Shown here: positions 53,666 through 64,000 of the stretch, one piece after another
How positions within the stretch are numbered: the first letter of the stretch is position 1
Layout: the number at the start of each line of letters is the position of its first letter
DNA from: Climacteris rufus
Lineage: Eukaryota; Chordata; Aves; Passeriformes; Climacteridae
Direction of reading: 5' to 3'
DNA length: 64,000 bases
Assembly (NCBI GenBank): GCA_013398175.1
Contig: VZRZ01006827.1
Location: forward strand, 1,560,401-1,624,400
Made by a program: the position numbers and the translations under genes
The notes under the pieces: model-generated
The model's database searches: none
The model's input: the letters and a program-made list of their open reading frames with translations, nothing else
What the model was told of the DNA's origin: nothing

Positions 53666-56600
53666 ATTTGCATCACACATACTTCTTGACATTTGTAAAC
53701 AGACTGATGTATAACCTTGTTGGATTGGGACACTTCACACTGAAATATTAATGATAAGTAACTGAAGGTTGTGAGACGAATCAAGAATTCAAGCAAGAAA
53801 GAAGTCCTGACCAGTGACTGAAGATAATTAGGACAGTTTTTTGACATGCAGCTAGGTGGCAGGGGAAATGCTTAAAGCTGAGAGGTGTTGTGCAAGTTTG
53901 CTACAATAATGTACTAAGCAAAAAAAACCTGAAAGTGTTTCCTATGTCACAATAACCCAAAACCCCAAGTAGATGGTGGAATATTTATTTTGACTGCCTT
54001 TCCAGTGAAAGATATTAGAAATTTTACTATAATTTATGGCTAATCACTAAACTAAAACAACATTTATCTATTACTAATAATTTATCCAAAGAAAGTTTTA
54101 TAGTATCATGTAATTAGAATAATTTTTCATGAGTGAAACTATGATTAATTTCATTGCTATGACAGCTAGAAACACTTGCATGTGTAATTTGTCATAGAAT
54201 ATATAATAAGGTTCTGAAAACATATAATAAGAATCTGGAAAATAACCAATATACCCATTTAAGGGTAATGACACTGGAAGATCTACTCTGGTCTGAACAC
54301 AGTATTTGTAGCACAGATTTTAAAGGAGTATGCTCTTTTACCTATTCACCAAACATCTGAAATTGTGGGTTTGCTGTTGTAGGAATAACACATGTACAGA
54401 GTTACCTGAAATAATTATTTCCGTTCAGCACCTGAAAGAGCCTTTGTAAGTTTCAGTAAGCCTTCCAGAGAGCTGAGAAAAACACTAATTTCAAAAAGCA
54501 TGCAAGAGTTGTGGTCCTGTGTATTTAGTTAGAAATGTAAACATGTTTAATTTTTCAGAAACCATTCAAAATTTAATTTGCTTTTTCAAACTTTATGTAT
54601 AAAAAAATGAGCATTATTTACATAACACTCCAAATATAGGTTTATTTTCTCCTTTTCCACTGCATATTTTCACATACCCTGTTTAAAATCTAAAAGTTCA
54701 TACAAAAACTCTACAGGCATCAATCCCTGAAAGCTAAAGGTTCCTACAAAACCTGACAACACAAAACTCACTAATATAGTCTAAATGTCTGAAGATACAG
54801 GAAAATTGTGAGCATAATGAATGCAGTGTTAACCTCAGCAGCAGAAACATGTCACTATATTTTATGCGGTGTTGTCATAATTCTAACTGGCAGATATTCA
54901 GCATTTCTAATGAAGTTAGATTGTTGTAGTCATGTTACATGCTTTCCCATGCATTCAACACTCAGGCCATGAAAAAAAGCAGATGCTTCCTCTAATAAAT
55001 AACTCACTGTGACAAAGCATATACTAAAAGTGTATATAATCTGGTTTATGCAAATGCTAATGGCTGTGTGTGGCAATGTAGCATAATACAATAACTGGCT
55101 TAATAAATGATTCTTAGTTTAGCCAAAAAAACCCCAAATATAAACCAGAAAGTAAATTCCAGTTTAAATATCCTCTCCTTTTTTCCACTGTTTTCATGAA
55201 AGTTGTGGAAAAAAAATCATGTCTTATTTGAATATCAAGCCATAGGAAAATGCCTATTTAAAATAAAGGCTATTACATTAAAAAAAGATAAAATGAGCCT
55301 AAAAAATAAGTTCCATGGAAACAATACTTCTCTGCAAGATGCTTATGCTCTAATGTTTGGGTTTTAAACATACACACACACAGTTCCAATTGAAGCAGCA
55401 AACATGAAGAAAAATTCCCCACATTTTAAGGACTAAAGCCATGGAAAATGTTAGATATTGAGAAACCTGAAAGGGGAGTCAGTATTTCCTTGACAGCAAA
55501 TGCAGAAAACAATTAACACACTACTCTGTGTTAAGCAGACTGGCCAAAACTTTGTCACATTTTATAGTTTAATTTCTATCAATTACTGTGCCAGTAAATG
55601 AAAAATGTATGGGTTGCTGTGAAGGGGAGAGAGGAACTGAATGTATCTAAGTAAATCTTGAAGCAAAACATAGTATCTGTGTGAATAGTAACCCTAGAAC
55701 TGTAAACTGACTTTATTGGAGGGCAGATAACATTACTAAAATGAGACATTATGGAAGACATTTTCTTTGAAAAGAAAGCTTTAACACCAAAGCATGTTCA
55801 TCTGTTATCTATTACAAATAATTTATGTCTTTTTCAAAAATATCCTGTATCTGCCCATGCATCTTGTTCTGAAGTCAAATACTTTGACAAATTTGCACAT
55901 TAGAAACCAATTAATTGATACCACACACAACAGATTTGATAGAAGCTACAAATAGACATTTGCTATTTCAGGAAAGAGAATCCCCCACGTTTAAAAGTTT
56001 TTGACACCAAAGAAATAAAAGTTTAAGTGTGTTTGGTATAAAAGTTATTAGTGCAATAGCAAAAGCCAAGACTTTCTGAAAAGAAACCTCTCCTACACAC
56101 GTTCCCACAGTAAAACAGAAAGAACAAGAAAATGTTTTTCAAAATATTAAAGTTAGTGAGAGTTGTATTATAAAAACTAAAAACCTTGTTGTGAATCATA
56201 CCTTTATTTTTTACACAACCAAAGAGGAAAGTGAGATAAAAAAATCAGGAAAAATAGTGTTTGAAATTGTACTTTAAAGATCCCAGGATGCATGCAAAGT
56301 TTGTAAAAGTTAGTACTTCTTAATTAAATAGTACCAAATAAACTTTGCAGGTATTTCAGCAGTGTGAAAAAAAGATTAATTGTAAGAGACAATCAGAGGG
56401 AAAGTAAATTCATACTGTAAGTTAGAATTGGTGCTTAAAACAGTAAAATGAGTTATTCCATGACAAAAGGAGAAATACGCATAACAGCAGTAAACAAAAG
56501 TTAAGAGAATATTGTCTGTATCTCCTATGTTTTTAAAGAACCCAGTAATTTTCTATTTCATATCACTGTTCAGAACCAGTGAATGTGACTCTGAACTCTG

Positions 56601-57393
56601 CTGTTTCCTGGCCAAAAATGTGCCAAAGCCCACTAACATTTATAACATGGATATTTAGCTTTGATGATTTCTGTGGTATGATAATCTAATTAGTCAGTGC
56701 AAATTTTCAGCCCTAACTAGTGTAAAATGAAAACAGAACATGAAGATTATAGAAAATGAAATTAACAAGGTTTATAAGGGAATCTAAGTCACATTTTCAA
56801 TAAAATTTGAATTAAAAAAGAATTCTATAGGTTCACTGCAAGATTCCAGCTACCACAGAATCATGTGCCTATTTGACAAGAATTAAGGGGTCTTGTTCCA
56901 GGTTTGCAGTCACACTAGCTGTATGGAATACTTTCACTGCAGGTATTATATGTTGATGCAGTGCAACCTTCCTTCATATGCAAACAAACTACTATGTCAG
57001 TTTCATAAAAACAAGATGGTAAAAAATTTTCACACAAAACTCTTTTCCTAATGATTCTATTACTCTAGCTTCTGATTCAGCTATTTTCTTATATTTCAAC
57101 AAATTAATAACTCAACTTCAGTACACCAATGTAAACGCTAAAAGTTAACAAACACTCAAGTAATTTGCAAAGTCAAGATCCTTTCATAATTTCATGATGA
57201 GGAAACTGTTGGTGAGTAAAAATTTGCTACTTGGAAAGCCTGCATGTCACATGAAACTGGCTAAAACCAGACAACAGGAAACACTTCACAGTGCATCTTT
57301 ATTTCTGGGTTGAAAACAAGATTCTAGACACTTAAAATCCGAACTGTGGAGTGTCTGCAGTTCTTTGATCATACAGTCCTGATGAGAAATAAT

Positions 57394-57434
57394 TGTCCTT
57401 GGGAGAAAGATGTTAAAATTTACTCCCAAGGACA
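57394..57434. repeat. Perfect 12-bp inverted repeat with 17-base loop
   Basis: Arms TGTCCTTGGGAG and CTCCCAAGGACA are exact reverse complements. Inside the loop an AAA and a TTT can pair after one bulged A, giving a stem of about 15 pairs. Weaker pairing continues outward (CAT..CAG at about 57370 with CTG..ATG at about 57439). It could fold as RNA on either strand. The paired length is short for a microRNA precursor. Confidence 0.8.
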
Positions 57435-60210
57435 GAAACTGGTCATGAACCTTAGAATAGAACATTATTGCATTCAAAAGAGATTAAAAAAGATACACTC
57501 AGTCTGACCACTTTGGAAGTGGGCAGAAAGCAGTGAAGGAAAGCCTCCTGCTTTGTCAGCTGTGTACCCTAAGTGCCCTGGTGTTTAATTTGCACACAAA
57601 TTCATCTCAAAAACTAGGTAAGTAATCAAACGCATGTCTCTGCTTCATGTCTCACATTGGCTGGCTTGCAGTGGCTTATGGAACATCTTCAGAGATGTGC
57701 ACACTTTCATAATGATACAAGGAGCAAAAGCATCCATATGGGTTTCTGAAGGAACTTTCTGCTGTCAATATTTATTTTTCACAATGCAAAAACACTAACT
57801 CTACAAAACCAGTCTGAATAAGGCAGAATTTAATGACCTGTCATATATAAACAGATTAAAACAGTTTACTAAAAAAATCTTTACATGTATATGGAACTAC
57901 TATGTGTATATAGTATCTACTAATCATAAAAGCTAATTAGGGACAAACTTAGACCATTAGGCTAAAACACTGTCTGAGAGTTATGGACTCAATTTTGCTA
58001 AATTCAAAATTAGGTAGATATAAGTAGGACTGAACATTGCCTAAAGATTTTCTCTCTTCTTTTTCACAGTATAAAATATTGTGAAACAAAAACTAGCATG
58101 CTATAAAATTATAGCACATCCAAAAATAATATAGTTGACTTGATACTGTCAATTTATTAATTTACCTCAATGTCTTCACACTTACATTTTCTATGTTGAA
58201 AAACTCTGCAAAATGCCTAGTAGCCTGTTCGGGCTATACAGAGACATATTTATAACATGTTTTTTTTTAAAAAAAGCTGTCTCTCCCACCAAAGGAACAC
58301 AACTATTCTCTATTCTATTAGGAGCATTACTGCAATTTCTTTTTATTGTAGTAAGATTTTATGAAACTAAACTGTTTATTGCTTCTGGAAAGTGACTTGA
58401 ACATCTGCATTCTGCAGCAATATAGATGATTAACACCATTATAGATAGAAAAAACCATAAAACATGAGATTCCCATTTCCTAGCTGAATTGCCTTTCTGA
58501 GAGACCTTAAAGTAAAAAGAAGTTTTTCACTATAACTGATAGATTACATTTTCTACCAATAAACAAATCCAAAATGCCTTTTCATGAAAACATAAGATAA
58601 TGTAGTCTTACATATTTCCCTTTGATATCTCAAATATGACTCCCTCTAACTTCAGTTTTCTTTTATTTTACATCCAATTCATGAGTTAATTACATGTTGT
58701 GAGTAGTGAAAAAAGTCATAACAATCAGTTTGGGATTTTAGGAAACTCTAAGTCTTAGACCGGTTTTGAATTATGGTAAAAATTTAGGTATCTCTTGATA
58801 AAGTTCCATTTGTATGGAAACCTGAGTGGGATTAAGCACATTAATGCCTATACTTAAGAAATTTGTTGATTCAGGATCTATCGCATTTTCAGACTCAGTT
58901 ATAATGGATACCAGGACTAAAAGTTTTCAGTAAAATTAAACTACCAGACATGACTTTAAACCCAAGGCATGCAATTTCTTTTTGCAAGCAAGAGAGGTTT
59001 CACAGTTACAGACTACAGTTGTTCTTTTTAAAAGTCCAGCTGTCAGTCAGATCTTTCCTTCAGAAAGAAGAAAGGTTCTATAAATTTTACCAACTTCTTC
59101 ATGGATTTACTCTACAAAGCCATGAATTTCCATACTATAAAAACGGAAGTAAAAAAAAAATATCCTACACAGGTTCCAGTATTACCTTGGTTCTCAAACA
59201 TATTTTTAACATCATTAAAAATAAACACAAGAAAACAGAAAGTAGGTTGTTAGGCTCAAAAAAAGTTCCAAAATGTCAAGTCCCTTTAAACAGCCCTTCA
59301 CAGAAATGCAACCTTACACAAAGCTTGACTTAATGGCTAATCAGAGTAGTAAATCCATGGAATAGTCACCATGTCCAGATATCACTACTCAACTGATCTC
59401 TTAACTCCAGACACCTCAAATACCAGCCTTTTTGTCCATACTGTTATTATGGTAAAAAAAACAAATACAGTGTATCTATGGCAGCTTCCCACTCCCCCTA
59501 CCCCCCCCAAAATGTAATAATGAATAGTAGTCCAATTTGGTCAGATTAACCTAACAAGGAACTCCTATATGCATTTTCAAGTTTCAAGATACTGCTTTAA
59601 TATTTCTGGTATGAAGCAGCTGAAGTTCAAACATGAAGTTTTTAACACAAAGTGGAACAAATATACAAAACTAATTGCTATGCATTGTTGCTATCCATTC
59701 ACTGTGCAATTCAAATTGATTTTTTCTCCCTTTTCACATAATTTGACAGGCAGTTATGAAAGCAAAAACACTCCATGGAAGTGTGTCTTCTGGTTACCAC
59801 TAAACTGGACACTACAAAACAACAAAATGTAATATGCTATTTCAGATCTTCACAGATTATCATTGTGACATGTTTCAATTAGGTGTGACAGTGTTGAATC
59901 AACATGAATTTCTACATGAACTTGAATATCATTATTAGGAATTAAATTTCATAAACAATTACAATCATCAATATTTCAGATTATTTCTGTCAACAATTTC
60001 AGTACTGTTTGATACCTCTCTCCTTTCTCTATCATCCCATTTAATTTTGTTGTTTCATGATCATAGAATGCAGAGACAACACAACCCAGCAGTGCCCAGA
60101 TTTACACAGTGCTGGACAGGGATAGCCATACTTTCACAGTCAGCTATAAACTGTAAAGCCAGTACTATATTTTTTTGAAAAATTAGCTCATCTGAGGTCA
60201 CAAAGCTTTA

Positions 60211-60300
60211 CAGAGAATTATAGAATGTAGATGTTAACAATGATATGAAAGAGATCTCTGGAAGTCATCTCATCCAAACTTCCAGTTGAAGCAGAGCTCA
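60211..60300 (-). mobile_element. Degenerate CR1 LINE 3'-end fragment
   Basis: The plus strand reads AGAATTATAGAATGTAGATG and then GAGATCTCTGGAAGTCATCT and CATCCAAACTTCCAGTTGAA. This is recognisable as the start of an antisense CR1 3' end, but it is diverged and very short. Confidence 0.7.
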
Positions 60301-63238
60301 TTTAACCATTAGGTTTCCCTGAACCTTGACAAGTCAATTCTGTAAGTATTACAACTTCTGTGGTTACATTACACACCTGTGTAGTGGTGATCTAGATTTT
60401 ACAACTAGCACAGTAAAAATGCACTTGCCACAAGACACCTGCACAACATGGGCAATTGGAAATTTGCACTGGATATTAAGCTACGTATGCAATACACACC
60501 ATACACAAGAACAAAACATTCAGATCCATTCCTTAAAACACAACATGAAAATGTAGCATAGCACTAAAATAAGCCACAATTTTTTTCAATATACTTATTT
60601 TCCATCACTGTTCAGCAGGGTATAATCATCACCTGCTGATTCTTTCTAGGCAGAATACATATTGCACTTTTCAGTAGTTGCTTCAGTGTGTGGGTGGCGT
60701 GTTCCTGAAATCACTAATAAAACCTAAGCTTACTGCAAAAGAGACAACACTGCAAACGAAGAGTTTAACAGAAATATTTTTTTATGGGTAGCAGAGCTCT
60801 ACATGTCAACCCCATTTAAGCAAACTCATCATTTAATCCACTAAATTAGGAAGAGAAAAAATAATTTTTCACTGAAAGTTAGAAACTATAGGAAAATATT
60901 ATAGATAATATAACAATGTTACTCGGGTGATCCTTGCTCAGGTATACTTTATGCCAAAGCTTTATCTACTATGCCTATATCGTAATCACCAAACAACATG
61001 ACAGGTTTCCTCCCCTGTAACATATAAAATAGATAATGCCACAAGACTTTCTGTTTCTAATTTTGGAGAACTTCAACACCAAGTGAGATTAGCCAAATCT
61101 GCTTGTTTACCAGTCTAGCTTGAAATGTGCTTCCACTAAATGCACTGAAAGGTAAAGTTATTAGAGGATTGAAGGATGATATCATTTCTCAGGACTAGGC
61201 TGAAACACTTTAGCCATCAGTGTTTAATTAAAAATATTGGTTTTGTTTTCCTCTATTTTTATTAAAGCATAAAGTAAAAATACTTCCTCTTTTATACTTC
61301 CTCCCCTGCACATCAGCAGTTGCAAAAATTATTATAACGTTCACACTGAGATTAAAACCTAAGACACTCTTTTGAGGCAACTGAAAATATGAGTTCAAAC
61401 AGAAAGAATATGTTAAAATGAAAACAAATAATGCCAAATAAAATTCCCAATATTAAAATTCTTCATAAAGAGACAACATAGAGTCATGTTGCATCTCTCC
61501 AGAGAGTGTCAGTACAGAGGTTTTTTTAGGTATAGGCTTGATCTCTATGTGAAAATTGAGTTAGCTCCTTCCTTAATTGCCACATTCATCTCTCCTGTAT
61601 CCAGAACTTTGGAAATGTAAACATAACTGCAAAATAATAATTTTCAATGTCACACTTTTGACAGAACACTCTTAAATAGCTTCTACAATACAAACAGTAT
61701 ATAAAATTTCTTCCCATTAAAAATTACTATAAAAATTTTATATAAAAATTTTATAAAAAGAAGTACGGACAGAAAAGATGATCTTCTGGAAGGCAGACAT
61801 GAAATACATAACCCTATTAACCGATGCATCAAATTCCATACTCTAAATATTCCTATCATAGCCTATATTGATAAAGAAACAGTATTATATACAGTTCATC
61901 TCCTAAAAATGAATTTAGGACTCCACTTTTTCCTCCTCCCTCTAGATAAAAGGCATTTTTTGGGGAAAAAAATCTCTCTTCAACAGGAGAACCTGTGACA
62001 AAGTTGCTGGAGTTTCTACCTCTAGGAATCCTAGAGTTATATAAGCAGAATGTTGATCAGTCTTAAAATGCCAAGGTCTCCCAGAAGTTCATTCCCACTT
62101 AAAGATGAAAATTTGACACTTAGCTAGAAGCATAGCATTTAAATATTTAAGTAAATTTTCCATATATTTTTGTAAAGAGCCATGCTTCCTGGGAAGTGGC
62201 AAGATGACAAATTATACTTACAGCTTTTGAATCAAAGTTCAATTTTTCCATAGCAACTGCACTGCTCTCTTTACAGACATTATTTTCATTTTGTAATACT
62301 TAGACAAATTAGGTGTTCCTGGTTGCTATCACATCAAACACAGAAATAACTGTCACGATTTTTAAGTTATACACACAATACAGTCCAAGACAGTCCAGTC
62401 AAGCTGATCCAGCAGTTTTCTAAATGGGACAGACCTAAAATTCCCTTATCCCACAATTGCTTTATATCACAATTAGAAAAAAATGCTGGCATGGCTGTCA
62501 AGATTAAGGTGTGTGAACTGCTGACTTTAAACTGATAATACTGGAGGGATCATATAGGACTCTGCAGCACTCATCTCTCTGACACTGCAGACTGCTTTGT
62601 ATTTTTCTCTGTATATCAGGCCCTGTTTGCCCCTTAGCAGAGAAATATTCAAGGCACACTATCCATTAAAAAGAAAATGGAATGATATACATACATTCAG
62701 AGTATGCTATTTTATTCTAAAGAAAATGTGAATATGTGAGTACCGATAAACTTGGTAAAATAAATATATTAGGAGCTAAATAGTAAATTCTGCACTGCAG
62801 AAAAGATGATTAAGAACAAGAAACAATTTTATTTCTGACAAGCAAGTGTGCTACACTTTTTTACCACAATGTTTACCACATTCCTTACTCCTTTCTTACC
62901 TTGTGGCCCTTAACCAATAGATAAAGCAAACAAATATCCTCAACCAAAATGATGTTTGGTCAAATTGCTTTCCACTACTTTACCAAAACATATGTTCAGG
63001 CAAAGTAGGAGAGAAAGGAGCTGTCCCTTGTTCTATCTTCTATGTTTCTGCCATAAGGAGACTTTATTGAGAGAAATGGCTGAAGTATTCCAGTCGCTTC
63101 ATATCCAGCCTGGAGCTGCCTTATGTCTATTTCACATTGAAGTATAATGAGATTGTGTAAGTTATGGTTCAGTCTTCCCCATAAGGAAGGAGAGAAAGAG
63201 TGATGGACTGACATGCACACAACTCTTCATCATTCATG

Positions 63239-63410
63239 TTCATTAATAACTTGGATGAAGGGGCAGATTCCTCCTCAGCAAGTTCAGTGGTGACATAGAG
63301 CTGGGAGGAGTGGCTCAGCCCCAGAGGGCTGTGCAGCCTTTCAGAAGGACCTTGACAGGTCAGAGAGATGGGCAGAGAACTGTCTAAAGTTCACAAAAAT
63401 GTGCATCAGT
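63239..63410 (+). mobile_element. CR1 LINE fragment, reverse-transcriptase region
   Basis: Blocks ATTAATAACTTGGATGAAGG, CCTCAGCAAGTTCAGTGGTG, ACATAGAGCTGGGAGGAGTG, CAGAGGGCTGTGCAGCCTTT and AGGACCTTGACAGGTCAGAG match, in order, the CR1 ORF2 segment that normally encodes a D-D-T-K-L-G-G-like stretch. It is in sense orientation on the plus strand, unlike the other CR1 copies here. The frame is broken by a stop and small deletions, so nothing is encoded. Both ends are missing. Confidence 0.88.
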
Positions 63411-63584
63411 TTTAGAAAGGATGGAACTTCTGCCCAAAACCAAAAATTTACTTCAGAACAAAGCAATAGCTCCAAATTAACCTTAAACCATAAGCTACAA
63501 ATGGGATTCACTCTCTTCTAAAATAGGAAGAGATGTCTAAATTTCAGTGTCCAAAAATGCAGTTGCATATCCTTGCTCTCTGGA

Positions 63585-63602
63585 TTTTTTTTTTTTTTTT
63601 TT
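63585..63602 (-). repeat. Poly(T) tract of 18 bases
   Basis: A run of T after CTCTGGA may be the tail of a minus-strand retroposed sequence or a simple mononucleotide repeat. It lies 100 bases before the CpG-rich edge block but is separated from it by ordinary AT-rich sequence. Confidence 0.8.
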
Positions 63603-63702
63603 GAAGAAGCTAGTTGTTAGGTGCATTCTGATATAGAATTGAGCACTTTCTAGAACCCTGAAATTTTTACTAGACACAAAGATTTTCCCATCAAGCTCTT
63701 CC

Positions 63703-64000
63703 TGCGGCGTCGCGTCCTGCTCAGCCCTGCCTCGGGATAGCTCGATGGAACCTCGGGGCTGGGAGCGCCGCTTATTCAGAGGGTCTTGAGCGATCCGATC
63801 TCAGCCAGGATCGAGCCCTCGGGCGGGAACCAGTGGCCCAGAATGTGGGCTCGCCAGAACCTCTCATGCTGCAAGCAGATATCCCAATGGCGCTGCCCCA
63901 GGCTAGGCAGCCTGCCCTCAGTAGGTGCAGATAGGAGCTCGCTGAGCGCACGGCGGTCCGGAGCACGAAGAAAAGGAGAGGGAGATTTCTGGCGGGGGTG
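63703..64000. other. CpG-rich block cut by the window edge: LTR or CpG island
   Basis: Composition changes abruptly at TGCGGCGTCGCG. To the left the sequence is AT-rich; to the right it is CpG-dense (GCGCCGC, GAGCGATCCGATC, CTCGGGCGGG, GCGCACGGCGGTCCGGAGC). The sharp boundary at a TG favours an inserted retroviral LTR, and the other strand has a weak AATAAG polyadenylation-like word about 70 bases from that end. The alternative is the CpG-island promoter of the minus-strand gene. A 64-codon minus-strand open frame (63772-63966) is arginine- and serine-rich, as any frame in such DNA would be. The second end is outside the window, so this is unresolved. Confidence 0.5.

Larger units (their letters stand above)
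48579..64000. other. Upstream intron or flank of the minus-strand gene
   Basis: Because exon A begins in phase 0 at a splice acceptor, at least one upstream exon must lie to the right. None is convincing in these 15 kb apart from a weak candidate at 54406-54472. The stretch holds four CR1 remnants, a poly(T) tract, an inverted repeat near 57.4 kb and a CpG-rich edge block. Everything else is AT-rich sequence in which I see nothing. Confidence 0.5.

Noticed and set aside
55371..55382. Short (AC)n run
   Set aside because: Only about six units, ordinary microsatellite background.
58950..59333. 127-codon plus-strand open frame
   Set aside because: Lysine-, phenylalanine- and leucine-rich composition typical of AT-rich noncoding DNA; no splice sites or recognisable motif.
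61727..61757. ATAAAAATTTTAT repeated palindromic words
   Set aside because: Simple AT-rich sequence in which such self-complementary words are expected.

Overview
The window looks like assembled avian nuclear DNA, most likely from a songbird, although the species cannot be read from it. It is AT-rich and gene-poor. It carries several LINE fragments with the 3'-end signature of avian CR1 (antisense copies starting near TAGAATCATAGAATGG), two solo-type LTRs resembling avian endogenous retroviruses, and one 6-base N gap. No prokaryotic gene organisation, tRNA, rRNA or CRISPR array is visible. Nearly all long open frames are chance frames in intronic or intergenic DNA.

The only convincing protein-coding content is two minus-strand exons, 48413-48578 and 23750-23886. 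Both have good splice acceptors and donors. Their phases match exactly (0 to 1, then 1 to 0), so they join into one 101-codon reading frame across an intron of about 24.5 kb. The encoded segment is rich in Ser, Pro and Thr, low in complexity and probably disordered. I do not recognise the protein family. The window is therefore best read as the interior of a long minus-strand gene, with most of the sequence being introns.

Layout: 1-13.7 kb is AT-rich DNA with no supported gene. A CR1 3' end lies at 13.7 kb, a solo LTR at 19.4-19.8 kb with a G-quadruplex motif, and a CR1 at 21.0-21.3 kb. Exon B is at 23.75 kb, followed by the 24.5-kb intron. That intron contains a CR1 at 41.5 kb next to a GC-richer block, a 47-base poly(A) tract next to the assembly gap at 43.1 kb, a 34-bp LTR-terminus-like mini-insertion at 44.9 kb, and a 602-bp LTR at 46.2-46.8 kb with near-perfect 6-bp flanking repeats. 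Exon A is at 48.4 kb. Upstream of it are an ancient CR1 (50.6-51.2 kb), a younger CR1 (53.4 kb), a degenerate CR1 (60.2 kb), a sense-orientation CR1 reverse-transcriptase-region remnant (63.2-63.4 kb), and an abruptly starting CpG-rich block at the right edge (63.7-64.0 kb) that is either an LTR or a CpG island.

The most interesting items are the unidentified two-exon coding segment, the 34-bp mini-element that copies the exact 3' terminus of the LTR 1.8 kb away, several perfect inverted repeats, and the CpG-rich edge block. I did not find a clear novel multi-gene system.
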